DNA from: CALARM01 sp964431735
GTDB taxonomy: Bacteria; Vulcanimicrobiota; SpSt-956; JAKJGF01
Assembly: GCA_964431735.1 (NCBI GenBank)
Contig: CAYSLJ010000112.1
Coordinates: 1-23,963 of the forward strand
DNA: 23,963 nucleotides
Reading direction: 5' to 3'
Shown here piece after piece: positions 14,343 through 23,084 of the stretch (positions within the stretch are counted from its first letter, which is position 1; each line of letters starts with the position of its first letter). Both the position numbers and the translations under genes were made by a program. The notes under the pieces were generated by a model, which had not been told where the DNA came from, made no database searches, and saw only the letters and a program-made list of their open reading frames with translations.

Positions 14343-17300
14343 CCCCAGAATGATTTCACCTTCTACCTGACCTTTGCTCATTTTGAGAGGATGCTGTCTG
14401 TTATCAGATTCCTTTGCCACCTCTTCATGCAAATAATTATACACTTCATCGGCAGTTACGAAACCGTTTTTATCTTTATCTGCCTTGCCTGAAAGCCCCT
14501 GTAAGAGATAGTAGGTAAATATGCCATGACCCAGTTTTTTAGACTCTAGAGCCACTTCATTGGCATCGCTTGCCGTTATGACAATACGGCCTGTGCCGGA
14601 AGAAAGTCTCTTTAAGAAATTATCGGAAATATTTCCTGCCTTTCCTCCTTCCTGACCGGCAAAGGTCTTGCCGCCAGATGCTCCGCTGTAACAGGAATCT
14701 ACAAAAAATACAACCTTCTGTGCAGAAAGTCTCGTAAAAATATTACTGATTTCATCCATAGGCAGAGCAGTGGCATAAAGGTTATCAGGATCTGCGTCAT
14801 AGGTAACTATATACTTGCTGAGACCGTCTCCGTCATTACTGTTATTGTCTATTTCAGGAGCACCATGGCCTGAATAGTAAATAAATACTAGATCATCCTT
14901 CATTGCTTTTTCCCTGAGGAATGTTCCCAGAGCAGTCTTGACAGCTTTAAGATTGGCCTGTTCATTTAAAAGGAGCTGTACATTCCCCTCAGGGAAACCT
15001 CCTTTTTTTGTCAGATAGTCATATATTGCCTGCGCATCGGAAGCACTGTAATTTAAAGGAGTTACCTTTGGACTTTCATATTTCCCTATACCTATAACAA
15101 CAGCCCATACCTGTCCTTCTTTCGGTTTATACATAACAGAAATTTCCTGTAAAACCTCTTTTCCCGTAGCATCTACGGCACGGATAGAAATATAATTAAG
15201 ACCCGGTTTAAGACGTACATCCTGTGTAAAGAAATATTCTTTCTTCGCCACTGCCCTGGGGCCTTTTTCCGTCCAGTCAGGATTTTTACCGTCTTCCATT
15301 TTCCCTACATAACTGGCAATTTCAAAGCTGCCTATGCCGTTTCCTGCATTTACAATTCCTTCTACAGTCAGCCTACTGTCAGAAACCTCTATAGTCTTAT
15401 CGGATGTTAAATCTAAAGGTTTTTTTAGAGCAATTGTAATAGGAGCTTCCAGTTGCTTTATTTCTCCTGCTATCTGTCCCTGAATACCGAAACCCTGGCT
15501 TTCCTGAATATCCAGTTTAAATTTTATATCCTTCTGAGAAGCATCTTTAGCAGAAAAGAGAAGCTTGCCTTTTGCTTCACTTCCTGGAGGAATACTTCCA
15601 AGATCAGTTTTACTCTGATTTAATACTATATTACTGTTCTGACTTTCAAGACTTAACACAACATGTTTCGCAGTGCCTTCACCGGTATTTTTCACCGTCA
15701 CCCATAATTCCACTGTTTCTCCCGGATTAATAATTCCATCAGAGTTTCCGGAAGAAGAGCCCAGAGAATCATCGTCAAACTGACAGGTATATGAAAGTTT
15801 AGCAGGTTTAACTTCTTCCACATAAGGTAATATTACAGCAAGATTCATATCTCCGTCTTTTTTATATCCCTGACTGTCTGTTAATATTAATTTAAACTGA
15901 AGATCTTCCTCTTTTGCAGTTTTATCTACAGAGAAAGATACTTCTTTTTCCAGTTCCACTCCGGAAGGTATATTACCTAACTCAAGGAGAGGAGTATCTA
16001 TTTTTACAGAAGAATGTTCACAGGAAATATTAACCTTTGCTCCCTGAGCTGTACCGTGGCCGCTGTTTTTCACAGTCATTTTCATAGTTACAACACATCC
16101 AGGATTTATCTGCCTGTTTTCTCCTGCTTTTAAAATCTTATAGCTGTAAGATAAAGACGGCAGTGATACAATCTGCATGGACATTTCCTGTCCTGATTTT
16201 CCATAACCTTTCTCTTCATTGAGATCAAGACTGAATTTAATATTACCTGAAGCCATATCGGACGGCACAGTAAAAACCAGTTTTCCCTCTCCTTCACTTC
16301 CTGGAGGAATATTACCTATAATGAATTTTCCCTGCCCCGTATGTATCTTCCGATCTTCAGGTTTTATGGATACAGTAACACCTTTTGCTATACCTTTACC
16401 GGTATTTTTTACCGTCACAAAAAGTTCTACCGTTTCGCCGGCATTAATCACGCTGTCTCCATTGCCGGAAGATGAACCGGTATTATCATCACTTATTCTA
16501 TAAGTGTATGAAAGAGCAGGAGGCAATTCCAGTGCAGGTGTTGGAGATGCAGCTACCTGGGTCGGGACTAAAACAGGAGGTAGAGGAACGACTGCCACAG
16601 TTTCTCTCAATTCTTTAGAATAGCCGCTTTTATCTGAAACAGAAATATTTAAATCTACATTACTGGCTTTAACACCGGCAGGCACCTGGAATACAAGTTT
16701 TCCCGCTCCTTCCTGTCCGGGAGGAATATTTCCGAGAAGGAACTGATCCTGTAATAATTTCACACCATGAGTGGCAGTGGAAAGTTTAAGCAATGTATCC
16801 CTCGCCGTTCCTTTCCCGTTATTATTTACTGTTACCCACAATTCCACAATTTCATCGTAAGTTATCTTACCGTCTCCATTACCGGAAGAAGCACCGCTCA
16901 GGTCATCATCAATACGGGTTTTCATGGCCAGTTCGGGAGAAGATTCTCCGACTACTGCAATCTGATAAGTATCGGCAAATTTTTCACAATTTTTCCCTTC
17001 TATATCTATGTTAATATCGGCAGAACCAGTAGGGATATGGTCTCCTGCCTTCATAGCAACTTCAAACTGTCTTGTTTCCGAAGCACTTATATAACCTATA
17101 TCTATTACCTGAGGGGTAATATTCACATCGGGATTTTTCGAGGAAATTTTCAATTTTATACCTGTTCCCTCTTCCTGTGTGGTATTTGAAAGAAGTATAT
17201 TTAAAACAGCAGTTTCGCCGGGTTGCAGTGTTCCGTTACCGTTACCCATCTGTTTATCATTTATTTCACAGGTACAGGTAAATGTAACTTTTTTTATTTT

Positions 17301-18614
17301 TGCTATCATATAACCTTCAGGCCCCCACTGAGAAGAATTACCGGCTAAAAGTGCTTTACCGTAAGAAAGGGCATTTTTATAACATCCGGTATTCCAACTG
17401 TCACCGTGGAATTTTCCCCAAATAATGTCTTTAGAGGCGGAAGAAAGTTTCAGCAAGGAAACCTTTCCCTGTTCTGAGGCAATCACTGCAGACAGATTTC
17501 CTCCCATATTCAAAAGTGCAGGAGATGAAAGGAGACGTCCCGAAAGTTTATATTTATCCTTCAGGGTTCCGTCTTTACCGTTATATATGTAAAGATATTC
17601 ATCCCATGAAGTAACGGCAACAATTGTAGAACCTTCTATATCCGCTATGACAGGAGATGAGCTTATCCAGTTGCCTGTAACCTGTTTCCATATTAATTCT
17701 CCCTTATTTCCGTCAATAACATAAAGGCAGTTATCATATGACCCGACTGCTATATCAATTTTCCCGTCAGAATTTATATCTCCCAGTGAAGGAGTTCCGT
17801 CTATGGAATCGCCTGCCGTATATTTCCATAACATCTGCCCCGATTTACCGTTTAAAGCATAAATATTCTTATCGTAAGAACAGGCAATTACTTCATAAGA
17901 ACCGTCACCGTTTATATCACCCGTAACAACAGAAGAAACAAAAGCATCGCCTCCGGCAAAACTCCACATTTCTTTTCCCGTATTACCTTTCAGACAATAT
18001 ATTTTCTTATCGGCAGAGCCGAATAGTACCTCTAAAATGCCGTCACCGTCGACATCTGCCATAGAAGGAGCATTGCTCACATCTCCTCCTGTGGTAAAAG
18101 ACCATATTTCTTTACCTGTTTTACCGTCTACAAGATAAACGGTGCCCTTCTGATTTCCGAAAGCAACGGCTAAATCTCCCTTCCCCGATATGTCGCCCGT
18201 TACTGGAGAAGAATTGAGCCAGTCTTTACCGTCAAATTTCCATAACAGTTCACCTCTGTTTCCCCTCAGGGCACAGGCAAAATGATCCTGTGACGTAACA
18301 ATAACTTCCAGTCTGCCGTCTCCGTTTATATCTGCCACAGAAGGAGACGATATTATTTTGTCGCCTGTCTTATAATCCCACACAGATTTACCTGTTTCCC
18401 CGTCCACTACATGGACATAGGAATCATTTGAGCCGAAAATAATCTCTATTTTTCCGTCATCATTTATATCGGCACATACAGGAGAAGAAAAGATCTGTCC
18501 CCCTGCTTTATATTCCCACAGAGGAGTTATGGTTGATGCAGACGAAAGGCCGCATAAAATTATAAGGAGTAAGAAAATTAAAGAATATTTCAGAAGAATT
18601 GATACAGTATTCAT
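14331..18614 (-). CDS. Giant secreted beta-propeller/Ig/caspase protein
   Basis: 1427 residues. Signal peptide 1-26. Residues 31-410 form eight FG-GAP/PQQ-like blades with DINGDG-type calcium loops, a complete propeller. Five Ig-like CARDB/DUF11-type repeats follow (about 445-555, 563-676, 702-817, 821-928, 939-1055), several with SSSGNGDGxINPGETVEL. A further Ig-like domain (1058-1162) leads to a C14 caspase domain from WAVVIGIGKY (1170), with His1250 in YYSGHG and Cys1308 in VDSCYSGA. An EF-hand-like DKDKNGFVTADE lies at 1379-1390. Both catalytic residues are intact, so it is probably an active, possibly calcium-dependent peptidase outside the cytoplasm. ATG with GAAGGGGTG. Precedes the DUF4384 gene in the same direction. 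Confidence 0.88.
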   Translation of the reverse strand: MNTVSILLKYSLIFLLLIILCGLSSASTITPLWEYKAGGQIFSSPVCADINDDGKIEIIFGSNDSYVHVVDGETGKSVWDYKTGDKIISSPSVADINGDGRLEVIVTSQDHFACALRGNRGELLWKFDGKDWLNSSPVTGDISGKGDLAVAFGNQKGTVYLVDGKTGKEIWSFTTGGDVSNAPSMADVDGDGILEVLFGSADKKIYCLKGNTGKEMWSFAGGDAFVSSVVTGDINGDGSYEVIACSYDKNIYALNGKSGQMLWKYTAGDSIDGTPSLGDINSDGKIDIAVGSYDNCLYVIDGNKGELIWKQVTGNWISSSPVIADIEGSTIVAVTSWDEYLYIYNGKDGTLKDKYKLSGRLLSSPALLNMGGNLSAVIASEQGKVSLLKLSSASKDIIWGKFHGDSWNTGCYKNALSYGKALLAGNSSQWGPEGYMIAKIKKVTFTCTCEINDKQMGNGNGTLQPGETAVLNILLSNTTQEEGTGIKLKISSKNPDVNITPQVIDIGYISASETRQFEVAMKAGDHIPTGSADINIDIEGKNCEKFADTYQIAVVGESSPELAMKTRIDDDLSGASSGNGDGKITYDEIVELWVTVNNNGKGTARDTLLKLSTATHGVKLLQDQFLLGNIPPGQEGAGKLVFQVPAGVKASNVDLNISVSDKSGYSKELRETVAVVPLPPVLVPTQVAASPTPALELPPALSYTYRISDDNTGSSSGNGDSVINAGETVELFVTVKNTGKGIAKGVTVSIKPEDRKIHTGQGKFIIGNIPPGSEGEGKLVFTVPSDMASGNIKFSLDLNEEKGYGKSGQEMSMQIVSLPSLSYSYKILKAGENRQINPGCVVTMKMTVKNSGHGTAQGAKVNISCEHSSVKIDTPLLELGNIPSGVELEKEVSFSVDKTAKEEDLQFKLILTDSQGYKKDGDMNLAVILPYVEEVKPAKLSYTCQFDDDSLGSSSGNSDGIINPGETVELWVTVKNTGEGTAKHVVLSLESQNSNIVLNQSKTDLGSIPPGSEAKGKLLFSAKDASQKDIKFKLDIQESQGFGIQGQIAGEIKQLEAPITIALKKPLDLTSDKTIEVSDSRLTVEGIVNAGNGIGSFEIASYVGKMEDGKNPDWTEKGPRAVAKKEYFFTQDVRLKPGLNYISIRAVDATGKEVLQEISVMYKPKEGQVWAVVIGIGKYESPKVTPLNYSASDAQAIYDYLTKKGGFPEGNVQLLLNEQANLKAVKTALGTFLREKAMKDDLVFIYYSGHGAPEIDNNSNDGDGLSKYIVTYDADPDNLYATALPMDEISNIFTRLSAQKVVFFVDSCYSGASGGKTFAGQEGGKAGNISDNFLKRLSSGTGRIVITASDANEVALESKKLGHGIFTYYLLQGLSGKADKDKNGFVTADEVYNYLHEEVAKESDNRQHPLKMSKGQVEGEIILGTGE

Positions 18615-18639
18615 AAAAACACCCCTTCTCTGTTAAATC

Positions 18640-18809
18640 TTAACGCGTAACGCGTGACGCGAGGATTATGTTCATAACCGGTTGTGTATGAAATCATACA
18701 GAATTTTCATAATGTATAGTGTATTTCATAACTTATTAGAATTTAAGTAGTCATGACGCGTGACGCGTGACGGGTTTAATCCCTTCACATCACCCATTAC
18801 GCATTACGA
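18640..18809. repeat. Clustered ACGCGTGACGCG tandem-repeat blocks
   Basis: Three blocks (18640-18663, 18752-18776, 18781-18809) of degenerate heptamers of the GACGCGT/TAACGCG type. Between the first two lies a palindrome-like TTCATAACCGGTTGTGTATG (18671-18690), a possible operator for the caspase gene. The 461-bp gap 18615-19075 contains no supportable gene. Confidence 0.7.
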
Positions 18810-18951
18810 GGTCATTATTTATGGATAATTATGAAACTAACTATATCTGTCATAACCTGTAACCGGAGTTATAAAAGAACAACTAATTATTATTATAGGA
18901 CAAATAAGAAGTTATTTCAATCATTTACAGGTTATTTAATAAGTTAATTGG

Positions 18952-19080
18952 TGAAGAGTGAAGGGTGAAGGGTGAGTAGTGAGTCGTGAGTGGTAGTAAC
19001 CAGGGTAATTCTACCCGTTACGCGTTACGCGTCACGCCTTACACATCACGCATTACGAAAACCACCCGTTACGTGTCACG
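18952..19080. repeat. GTGAAGG and ACGCGTTACG tandem-repeat blocks
   Basis: A GTGAAGG/GTGAGTA block (18952-18995) and a longer TTACGCGTTACGCGTCACG block (19013-19080) follow the clostripain gene. The second contains that gene's TGA stop and last codon. Confidence 0.75.
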
Positions 19081-20263
19081 GATTTATATGAGCGAGAAAA
19101 TCTCCCCAGTTAGAATTATACCCGAAATCAAGAGAAGAATAACTGTTATTATTATAATCCTGTAAAGTACCGGCAGATGACGGGAAATAAAGGGACATGC
19201 CGCTGGCAGTTGTAGAACCATCAGTTTTTTTAGTTATTATAATGGCATTGTTTAAATTATTTATTATATCGGAAGAAATAGAATTTACTTCCGATATAGA
19301 TGAAAGGGATTGAACAAAAGTAGAAATATCGACATAATTTTTATTGTAAAAGAGTAAAGATTCTTCTCTGTAGCTTCTTATCTGTCCGTATATATCCGGT
19401 TTATTCATTAAAACAGTGGAAAGCTCTTTAAAATTATCCGCAAGAGGAGCTATTTTTTTAAGATCAAGAGCAGAAAGAGTCATATTTGTCATTTTCATAT
19501 CATTGTAATATTTTATGTAATCATCTGTTATGGTTTTAGAAAAACCGGCAGGATTCTGACGGGGGTTTTTAATAAGAGAATTGAAAATAATATCATAGGG
19601 CCACCCTGTTACAGGCACATCATCCTGGGAACTTATGAAAATATCACTGACATTTCTCAACTGACAGGCAACTTCTATATTCCCCATAGAACAGGAAGTG
19701 AAACCTATTATATCCACCCTGCCGTCATTACTTAAAGCCTGCTGTAACTGTTTTACATCCATTGCATGACCGCTTACTTCATCTTTAAGAAGTCCCTTCC
19801 AGCCTCCGCCATGGGTAAAAATATTCAATATATAATAATCTGCCGGGTAATGCTCTTTACTCCAGAGAATAAAATCCTTCAGGCTATCAGGTGAAGCCAT
19901 ATCGGTAACAGAAAGATTTTCTACAGGGTTTTTATTTCCTGCATAATATCTTTTAGCCGTGCCTCCCTGGCTGGACTTCGCCTGTTCCATTACTATATTA
20001 ACCCGTGAAGTGGATATTAAAGATAAAATTTCATCCTTTTTGATATCTGTAATATTTTCAAGGGTGCTGTTTCCGTTCATATAAACCATGACAGTCCATG
20101 TTACATCACCGGAAGGAGTCGGAATTTGTGTGGGACTCACAGTCGGTGTCTGTGAAGGAACAGGAGACGGAGAGGTAATAGAAACACTGCTGACTCCGCC
20201 GCAGGAGTTAAATAACATCAACATGAATATTACAGGAATCAGATAAAAAATGAATTTTTTCAT
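19076..20263 (-). CDS. Clostripain-family (C11) lipoprotein peptidase
   Basis: A signal peptide ends in a lipobox-like FNSC, so Cys21 is probably lipid-anchored. A Ser/Pro/Thr-rich spacer (24-52) leads to a C11 peptidase fold: WTVMVYMNGNSTLE (56-69), catalytic His151 in FTHGGGW, catalytic Cys191 in GFTSCSMG, and the SSQDDVPVTGWPY substrate-loop region (211-223). Family members cleave after Arg or Lys and often self-activate. 395 residues. Upstream of the giant caspase protein on the same strand, so two clan-CD cysteine peptidases are neighbours. The last codon and stop lie in a tandem-repeat block, so the C-terminus may have been trimmed by repeat insertion. Few doubts about the family. Confidence 0.88.
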   Translation of the reverse strand: MKKFIFYLIPVIFMLMLFNSCGGVSSVSITSPSPVPSQTPTVSPTQIPTPSGDVTWTVMVYMNGNSTLENITDIKKDEILSLISTSRVNIVMEQAKSSQGGTAKRYYAGNKNPVENLSVTDMASPDSLKDFILWSKEHYPADYYILNIFTHGGGWKGLLKDEVSGHAMDVKQLQQALSNDGRVDIIGFTSCSMGNIEVACQLRNVSDIFISSQDDVPVTGWPYDIIFNSLIKNPRQNPAGFSKTITDDYIKYYNDMKMTNMTLSALDLKKIAPLADNFKELSTVLMNKPDIYGQIRSYREESLLFYNKNYVDISTFVQSLSSISEVNSISSDIINNLNNAIIITKKTDGSTTASGMSLYFPSSAGTLQDYNNNSYSSLDFGYNSNWGDFLAHINP

Positions 20264-20325
20264 AAATACTCTTTTTCTATACTTTTGCAGATTTCTTAAA
20301 AACAGTTGTAATTCTTAAATTTAAG

Positions 20326-20399
20326 GCTAATTAGCTATTAGCATTTAGCTATTAGCAATTAAACTAAGAACATAAGCTAATAGCTAATAGCTAATAGCT
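20326..20399. repeat. TAGCTAA heptamer repeats forming an inverted pair
   Basis: TTAGCTATTAGC units (20326-20355) face GCTAATAGCTAATAGC units (20374-20399) and could form a long hairpin. The gap 20264-20687 also holds a dispersed repeat and a terminal-inverted-repeat element, but no gene I can support. Confidence 0.75.
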
Positions 20400-20411
20400 C
20401 TTTGATCATTA

Positions 20412-20459
20412 TCAACTATGTAAGAAATTATATTTTTTTTAAAAAGTGCAAAACTATAG
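20412..20459 (-). repeat. 48-49-bp dispersed repeat, copy 2
   Basis: The reverse complement matches 7234-7282 over its full length except for a few A/T-tract positions. Confidence 0.8.
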
Positions 20460-20560
20460 TCTTTTTATATAAAATAAAATTAATATAGTAATTATAACAT
20501 ATTTACAAACATTTTATAAACTTATTTTGTTAAAGGAATTTTTATTCTCTAAATTGAATT

Positions 20561-20654
20561 ACTGAGGTGAGCATAAATAATAAATATATTCTCTCGTGAC
20601 GCGTAACGTGTGACGGGAGGAAGACATTTATTACATACTTATGCTCAGGTCAAT
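20561..20654 (+). repeat. MITE-like element with tandem-repeat core, copy 1
   Basis: Terminal inverted repeats (ACTGAGGTGAGCATAA at one end, TTATGCTCAGGTCAAT at the other) enclose CTCGTGACGCGTAACGTGTG and GGAGG. It closely matches 23556-23656. It lies 33 bp upstream of the ankyrin gene ATG. Confidence 0.75.
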
Positions 20655-20687
20655 AATTCCGGTTAATAAAATTTATGGAGGTAATTT

Positions 20688-22130
20688 ATGAAACAATTAT
20701 TATTAATTTTTATGTTTTTATATTTATTGCAATTTCCGGTAATGGCAACACCCCTTACAGATGCAGCGGAGGCGAATGATCTGATAAAATCAGAAAAACT
20801 TCTAAAGGAAGGGGCAGATGTAAATAAAAAAAATCCTTCTGGCTATACCCCTCTTATGATTGCTTCAGGTCTCGGAAACAGCCAGATAGTGGAACTGTTG
20901 CTTACGGCAGGTGCAGATATTACAATCCTTGATACCAGGATGGGTGCTTCGGCGCTCCACAAGGCAGCCCAGAGCGGTAACCCCCAGGTGGCAGAATTAT
21001 TAATCCGTCATGGTGCTTTTATAGACCTTCAGTGTCCCATTCAGGGAAACACGCCTTTAATAGATGCAGTATGGCATAAAAAGCCTGCCGTAGTAAAGTG
21101 TCTCGTAAAAGAAGGAGCAAATATCTATATAAAAACCCACGGCGGGGCTACAGCCATGGATTTTGCAAAAAGAGATAATCTGACGGAAATTATAAATATT
21201 CTTCGCACTGAAGAAGAGAGAATCTCAAAAGAGATAGAGAGTCAGAAACTTATGAAGGCAGTAGAGGCAAACAATCTGGAAGAAGTAAAAAGACTGCTTA
21301 AAGAAGGAGAGTCTCCGAACGAAATATATCCCTTTATATGCAGTGCCAACGATGGTTATACCCCTCTTCTCACCGCTTCCAGATACGGATATACGGAAAT
21401 AGTCAGAGCACTTCTGGAAGGAGGAGCAGACCCTCATATTACATGCGGACTTATGAAAGCCACGCCGGGACATAAAGCAGGCTATATGGGCCATGCGGAA
21501 ATTGCGAAATTACTGCTTCCTTACGGTCTGGAACTGGATGCACAGGGACCATATAACGGTTATACCGCCCTTCATGATGCCATATGGCACGGTCATACTG
21601 AGACAGCAAAAGTCTATATTGACGGAGGGGCAAGACTGGATCTGAAAGGACATGACGGGAAAACTCCTCTGGAACTTGCGGAAGAATACGGTTACCGGGA
21701 TATTGTCGATATGATAAAGAAAAAGACTGACGGGAAAAATAGCATTTCAGAAAACGATATAAAATCTTTTGTCTATGAATGGTTTTCCTGGTTTGATCAT
21801 CAGGCAGATGAAGAAAATTTCCTTTCTCATCTTTCTTCAGATGATCTTATAATGGAATTCCCTGAAAAGACCTTAAAAAGCCATGACGATTTTAAAATCT
21901 GGTATGACGGGATAAGAAAAACAATAAAAAGTAACACCCATGATATAAAAGACCTTGCAGTAACAAAAAATAAAGATGGAATCTTTGAGGTAAAGTTTAT
22001 GGTTCTCTGGAAAGCTAAAACATTTAAAGGTGAATCTATAGAACAGACCTATGAACAGAACTGGGTAATAAAGGTATCTCCGGAAAATAAATTCATAATA
22101 GAACGGTACTCTGTGAAAAAACCGATGTAA
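20688..22130 (+). CDS. Secreted ankyrin-repeat protein with SnoaL-like C-terminus
   Basis: Signal peptide (1-20), then about nine ankyrin repeats in two groups (about 21-180 and 186-350), separated by a charged helix around residues 175-188. Typical repeat cores are GYTPLMIASGLGNSQIVELL, GNTPLIDAVWHKK and GYTALHDAIWHGHTETAKVY. Residues 354-480 look like a SnoaL/NTF2-type cone (WFSWFDHQADEENFLSHLS, DLIMEF, QNWVIKVS). Ankyrin repeats bind proteins; the SnoaL-like fold may bind a small ligand or serve as a scaffold. ATG with GGAGG. Exported, so it probably acts in the envelope or outside. Confidence 0.8.
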   Translation: MKQLLLIFMFLYLLQFPVMATPLTDAAEANDLIKSEKLLKEGADVNKKNPSGYTPLMIASGLGNSQIVELLLTAGADITILDTRMGASALHKAAQSGNPQVAELLIRHGAFIDLQCPIQGNTPLIDAVWHKKPAVVKCLVKEGANIYIKTHGGATAMDFAKRDNLTEIINILRTEEERISKEIESQKLMKAVEANNLEEVKRLLKEGESPNEIYPFICSANDGYTPLLTASRYGYTEIVRALLEGGADPHITCGLMKATPGHKAGYMGHAEIAKLLLPYGLELDAQGPYNGYTALHDAIWHGHTETAKVYIDGGARLDLKGHDGKTPLELAEEYGYRDIVDMIKKKTDGKNSISENDIKSFVYEWFSWFDHQADEENFLSHLSSDDLIMEFPEKTLKSHDDFKIWYDGIRKTIKSNTHDIKDLAVTKNKDGIFEVKFMVLWKAKTFKGESIEQTYEQNWVIKVSPENKFIIERYSVKKPM

Positions 22131-22154
22131 CGAAAATCAACGAAATTTATAAAA

Positions 22155-22181
22155 GGGCTGGCCTTCCGGCCAGTCTTTTTT
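22155..22181 (+). terminator. Rho-independent terminator after the ankyrin gene
   Basis: Stem GGCTGGCC/GGCCAGTC with a TTCC loop and a TTTTTT tail, 25 nt after the stop codon. Confidence 0.9.
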
Positions 22182-22186
22182 CTGTT

Positions 22187-22242
22187 ACTGACCTGAACAT
22201 AAGCATGTAATAAAGGTTTTCATTCCGTAACGCGTTACGAGA
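22187..22242 (-). repeat. Truncated MITE-like element, copy 3
   Basis: ACTGACCTGAACATAAGCAT followed by TAACGCGTTACG matches, in reverse complement, one end and the core of the elements at 20561 and 23556. The other terminal repeat is missing. Confidence 0.65.
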
Positions 22243-22266
22243 CCATAGAGGAGATAGAAAAACAAC

Positions 22267-22950
22267 ATGTCAGTTTTAATTGTGTCAAAAGCAAAAAATC
22301 ATTATCACAGTATTTCTGAAGCCATTAATATGGCAGAACCGGGAGATACCATATTAATAAAACCTGGCACTTACAGCGAAGAATTCTGTATAAATAAAAA
22401 TCTGGTCATTGCGGGAGAAGGGAAATCTTCCGATATTATTATTAAAAACAACCGGAATAATATCCTGTCGATAAATGCGGAAAAAGTTACGGTAAAAAAT
22501 CTCACATTTTGCTCTCCCGGTTATGATGCAATAAATATCCTTTCAGAATCCTGTAGAATCGAAAGATGCAATATTTCCGGCAGTAAAACCGGTATTTCTG
22601 TTAGCAATAAAAGCACATGTCACGCAGAAGATTGCACCATATCAGAAAATCAAACAGGAATTACAGTTACGGAATACAGTAAATGCAATGTCAAAAATTC
22701 GGCTATTACATTGAATGACGACACAGGTATTATATACAATCAATCATACGGTACGGTGGAAAATTCTGTCATATCAAAGAATAAAATAGCCAATATCGAA
22801 ATAGCCTGCAGCAGTAAGGCAGATATTATAAAATCAAAGATATGTGACGGAAATATTTTCGGTATTACAATCAGCGAAGGAAGTTCCCCCCTGATTGAAG
22901 ACTGTGACATTTATGAAAATTATTATTCGGGAATATTGATAAATAAATAA
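22267..22950 (+). CDS. Parallel beta-helix (NosD/pectate-lyase-like) protein
   Basis: About eight coils of a right-handed beta-helix are visible, each with patterns such as CRIERCNISGSKTGISVSN, CHAEDCTISENQTGITVTE and PLIEDCDIYENYYSGILI. The N-terminal IVSKAKNHYHSISEAINMAE and PGDTILIKPGTYSE form the usual helix-capping start of NosD-type domains. No signal peptide or catalytic motif is seen, and the chain stops directly at the last coil, so it may be a binding module rather than an enzyme. Frequent Cys at equivalent coil positions could stack. ATG start with GAGGAG about 11 nt upstream. Substrate unknown. Confidence 0.75.
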   Translation: MSVLIVSKAKNHYHSISEAINMAEPGDTILIKPGTYSEEFCINKNLVIAGEGKSSDIIIKNNRNNILSINAEKVTVKNLTFCSPGYDAINILSESCRIERCNISGSKTGISVSNKSTCHAEDCTISENQTGITVTEYSKCNVKNSAITLNDDTGIIYNQSYGTVENSVISKNKIANIEIACSSKADIIKSKICDGNIFGITISEGSSPLIEDCDIYENYYSGILINK

Positions 22951-23080
22951 AAAGAGCTGTGTTTCCACAACTCTTTAAACATTCCTTTTCTTCCGTTTTC
23001 CCTATAATCAAGGGGGTCTTTACAAAAAATCCGGGGAAAATATTTTCTTTGCCATTTAACTCCTGCATACCATCAGTCAT
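22871..23080 (-). CDS. Doubtful 69-residue ORF coupled to the small Cys-rich gene
   Basis: ATG 23080 follows AAGGAG and begins 4 nt after the TGA of the small Cys-rich gene, which looks like translational coupling. The first 33 residues (MTDGMQELNGKENIFPGFF and onward) are plausible, but the frame then crosses the hairpin at 22951-22976 and runs antisense into the end of the beta-helix gene. It may be a remnant with a shifted 3' end. Not recognised. Confidence 0.35.
   Translation of the reverse strand: MTDGMQELNGKENIFPGFFVKTPLIIGKTEEKECLKSCGNTALFIYLSIFPNNNFHKCHSLQSGGNFLR
22951..22976. terminator. Hairpin terminator after the beta-helix gene
   Basis: AAAGAGCTGTG pairs with CACAACTCTTT with one mismatch, directly after the stop codon. 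The tract is A/T-rich on both sides, so it could work in both directions. Confidence 0.6.
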
Positions 23081-23084
23081 AATA

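Noticed and set aside
16219..17189. Plus-strand open frames inside the caspase gene
   Set aside because: The minus strand is one continuous 1427-codon frame with recognisable repeats throughout.
19013..19080. CRISPR-like array
   Set aside because: Units are only 7-8 bp, degenerate and without spacers of regular length; no cas gene is present.
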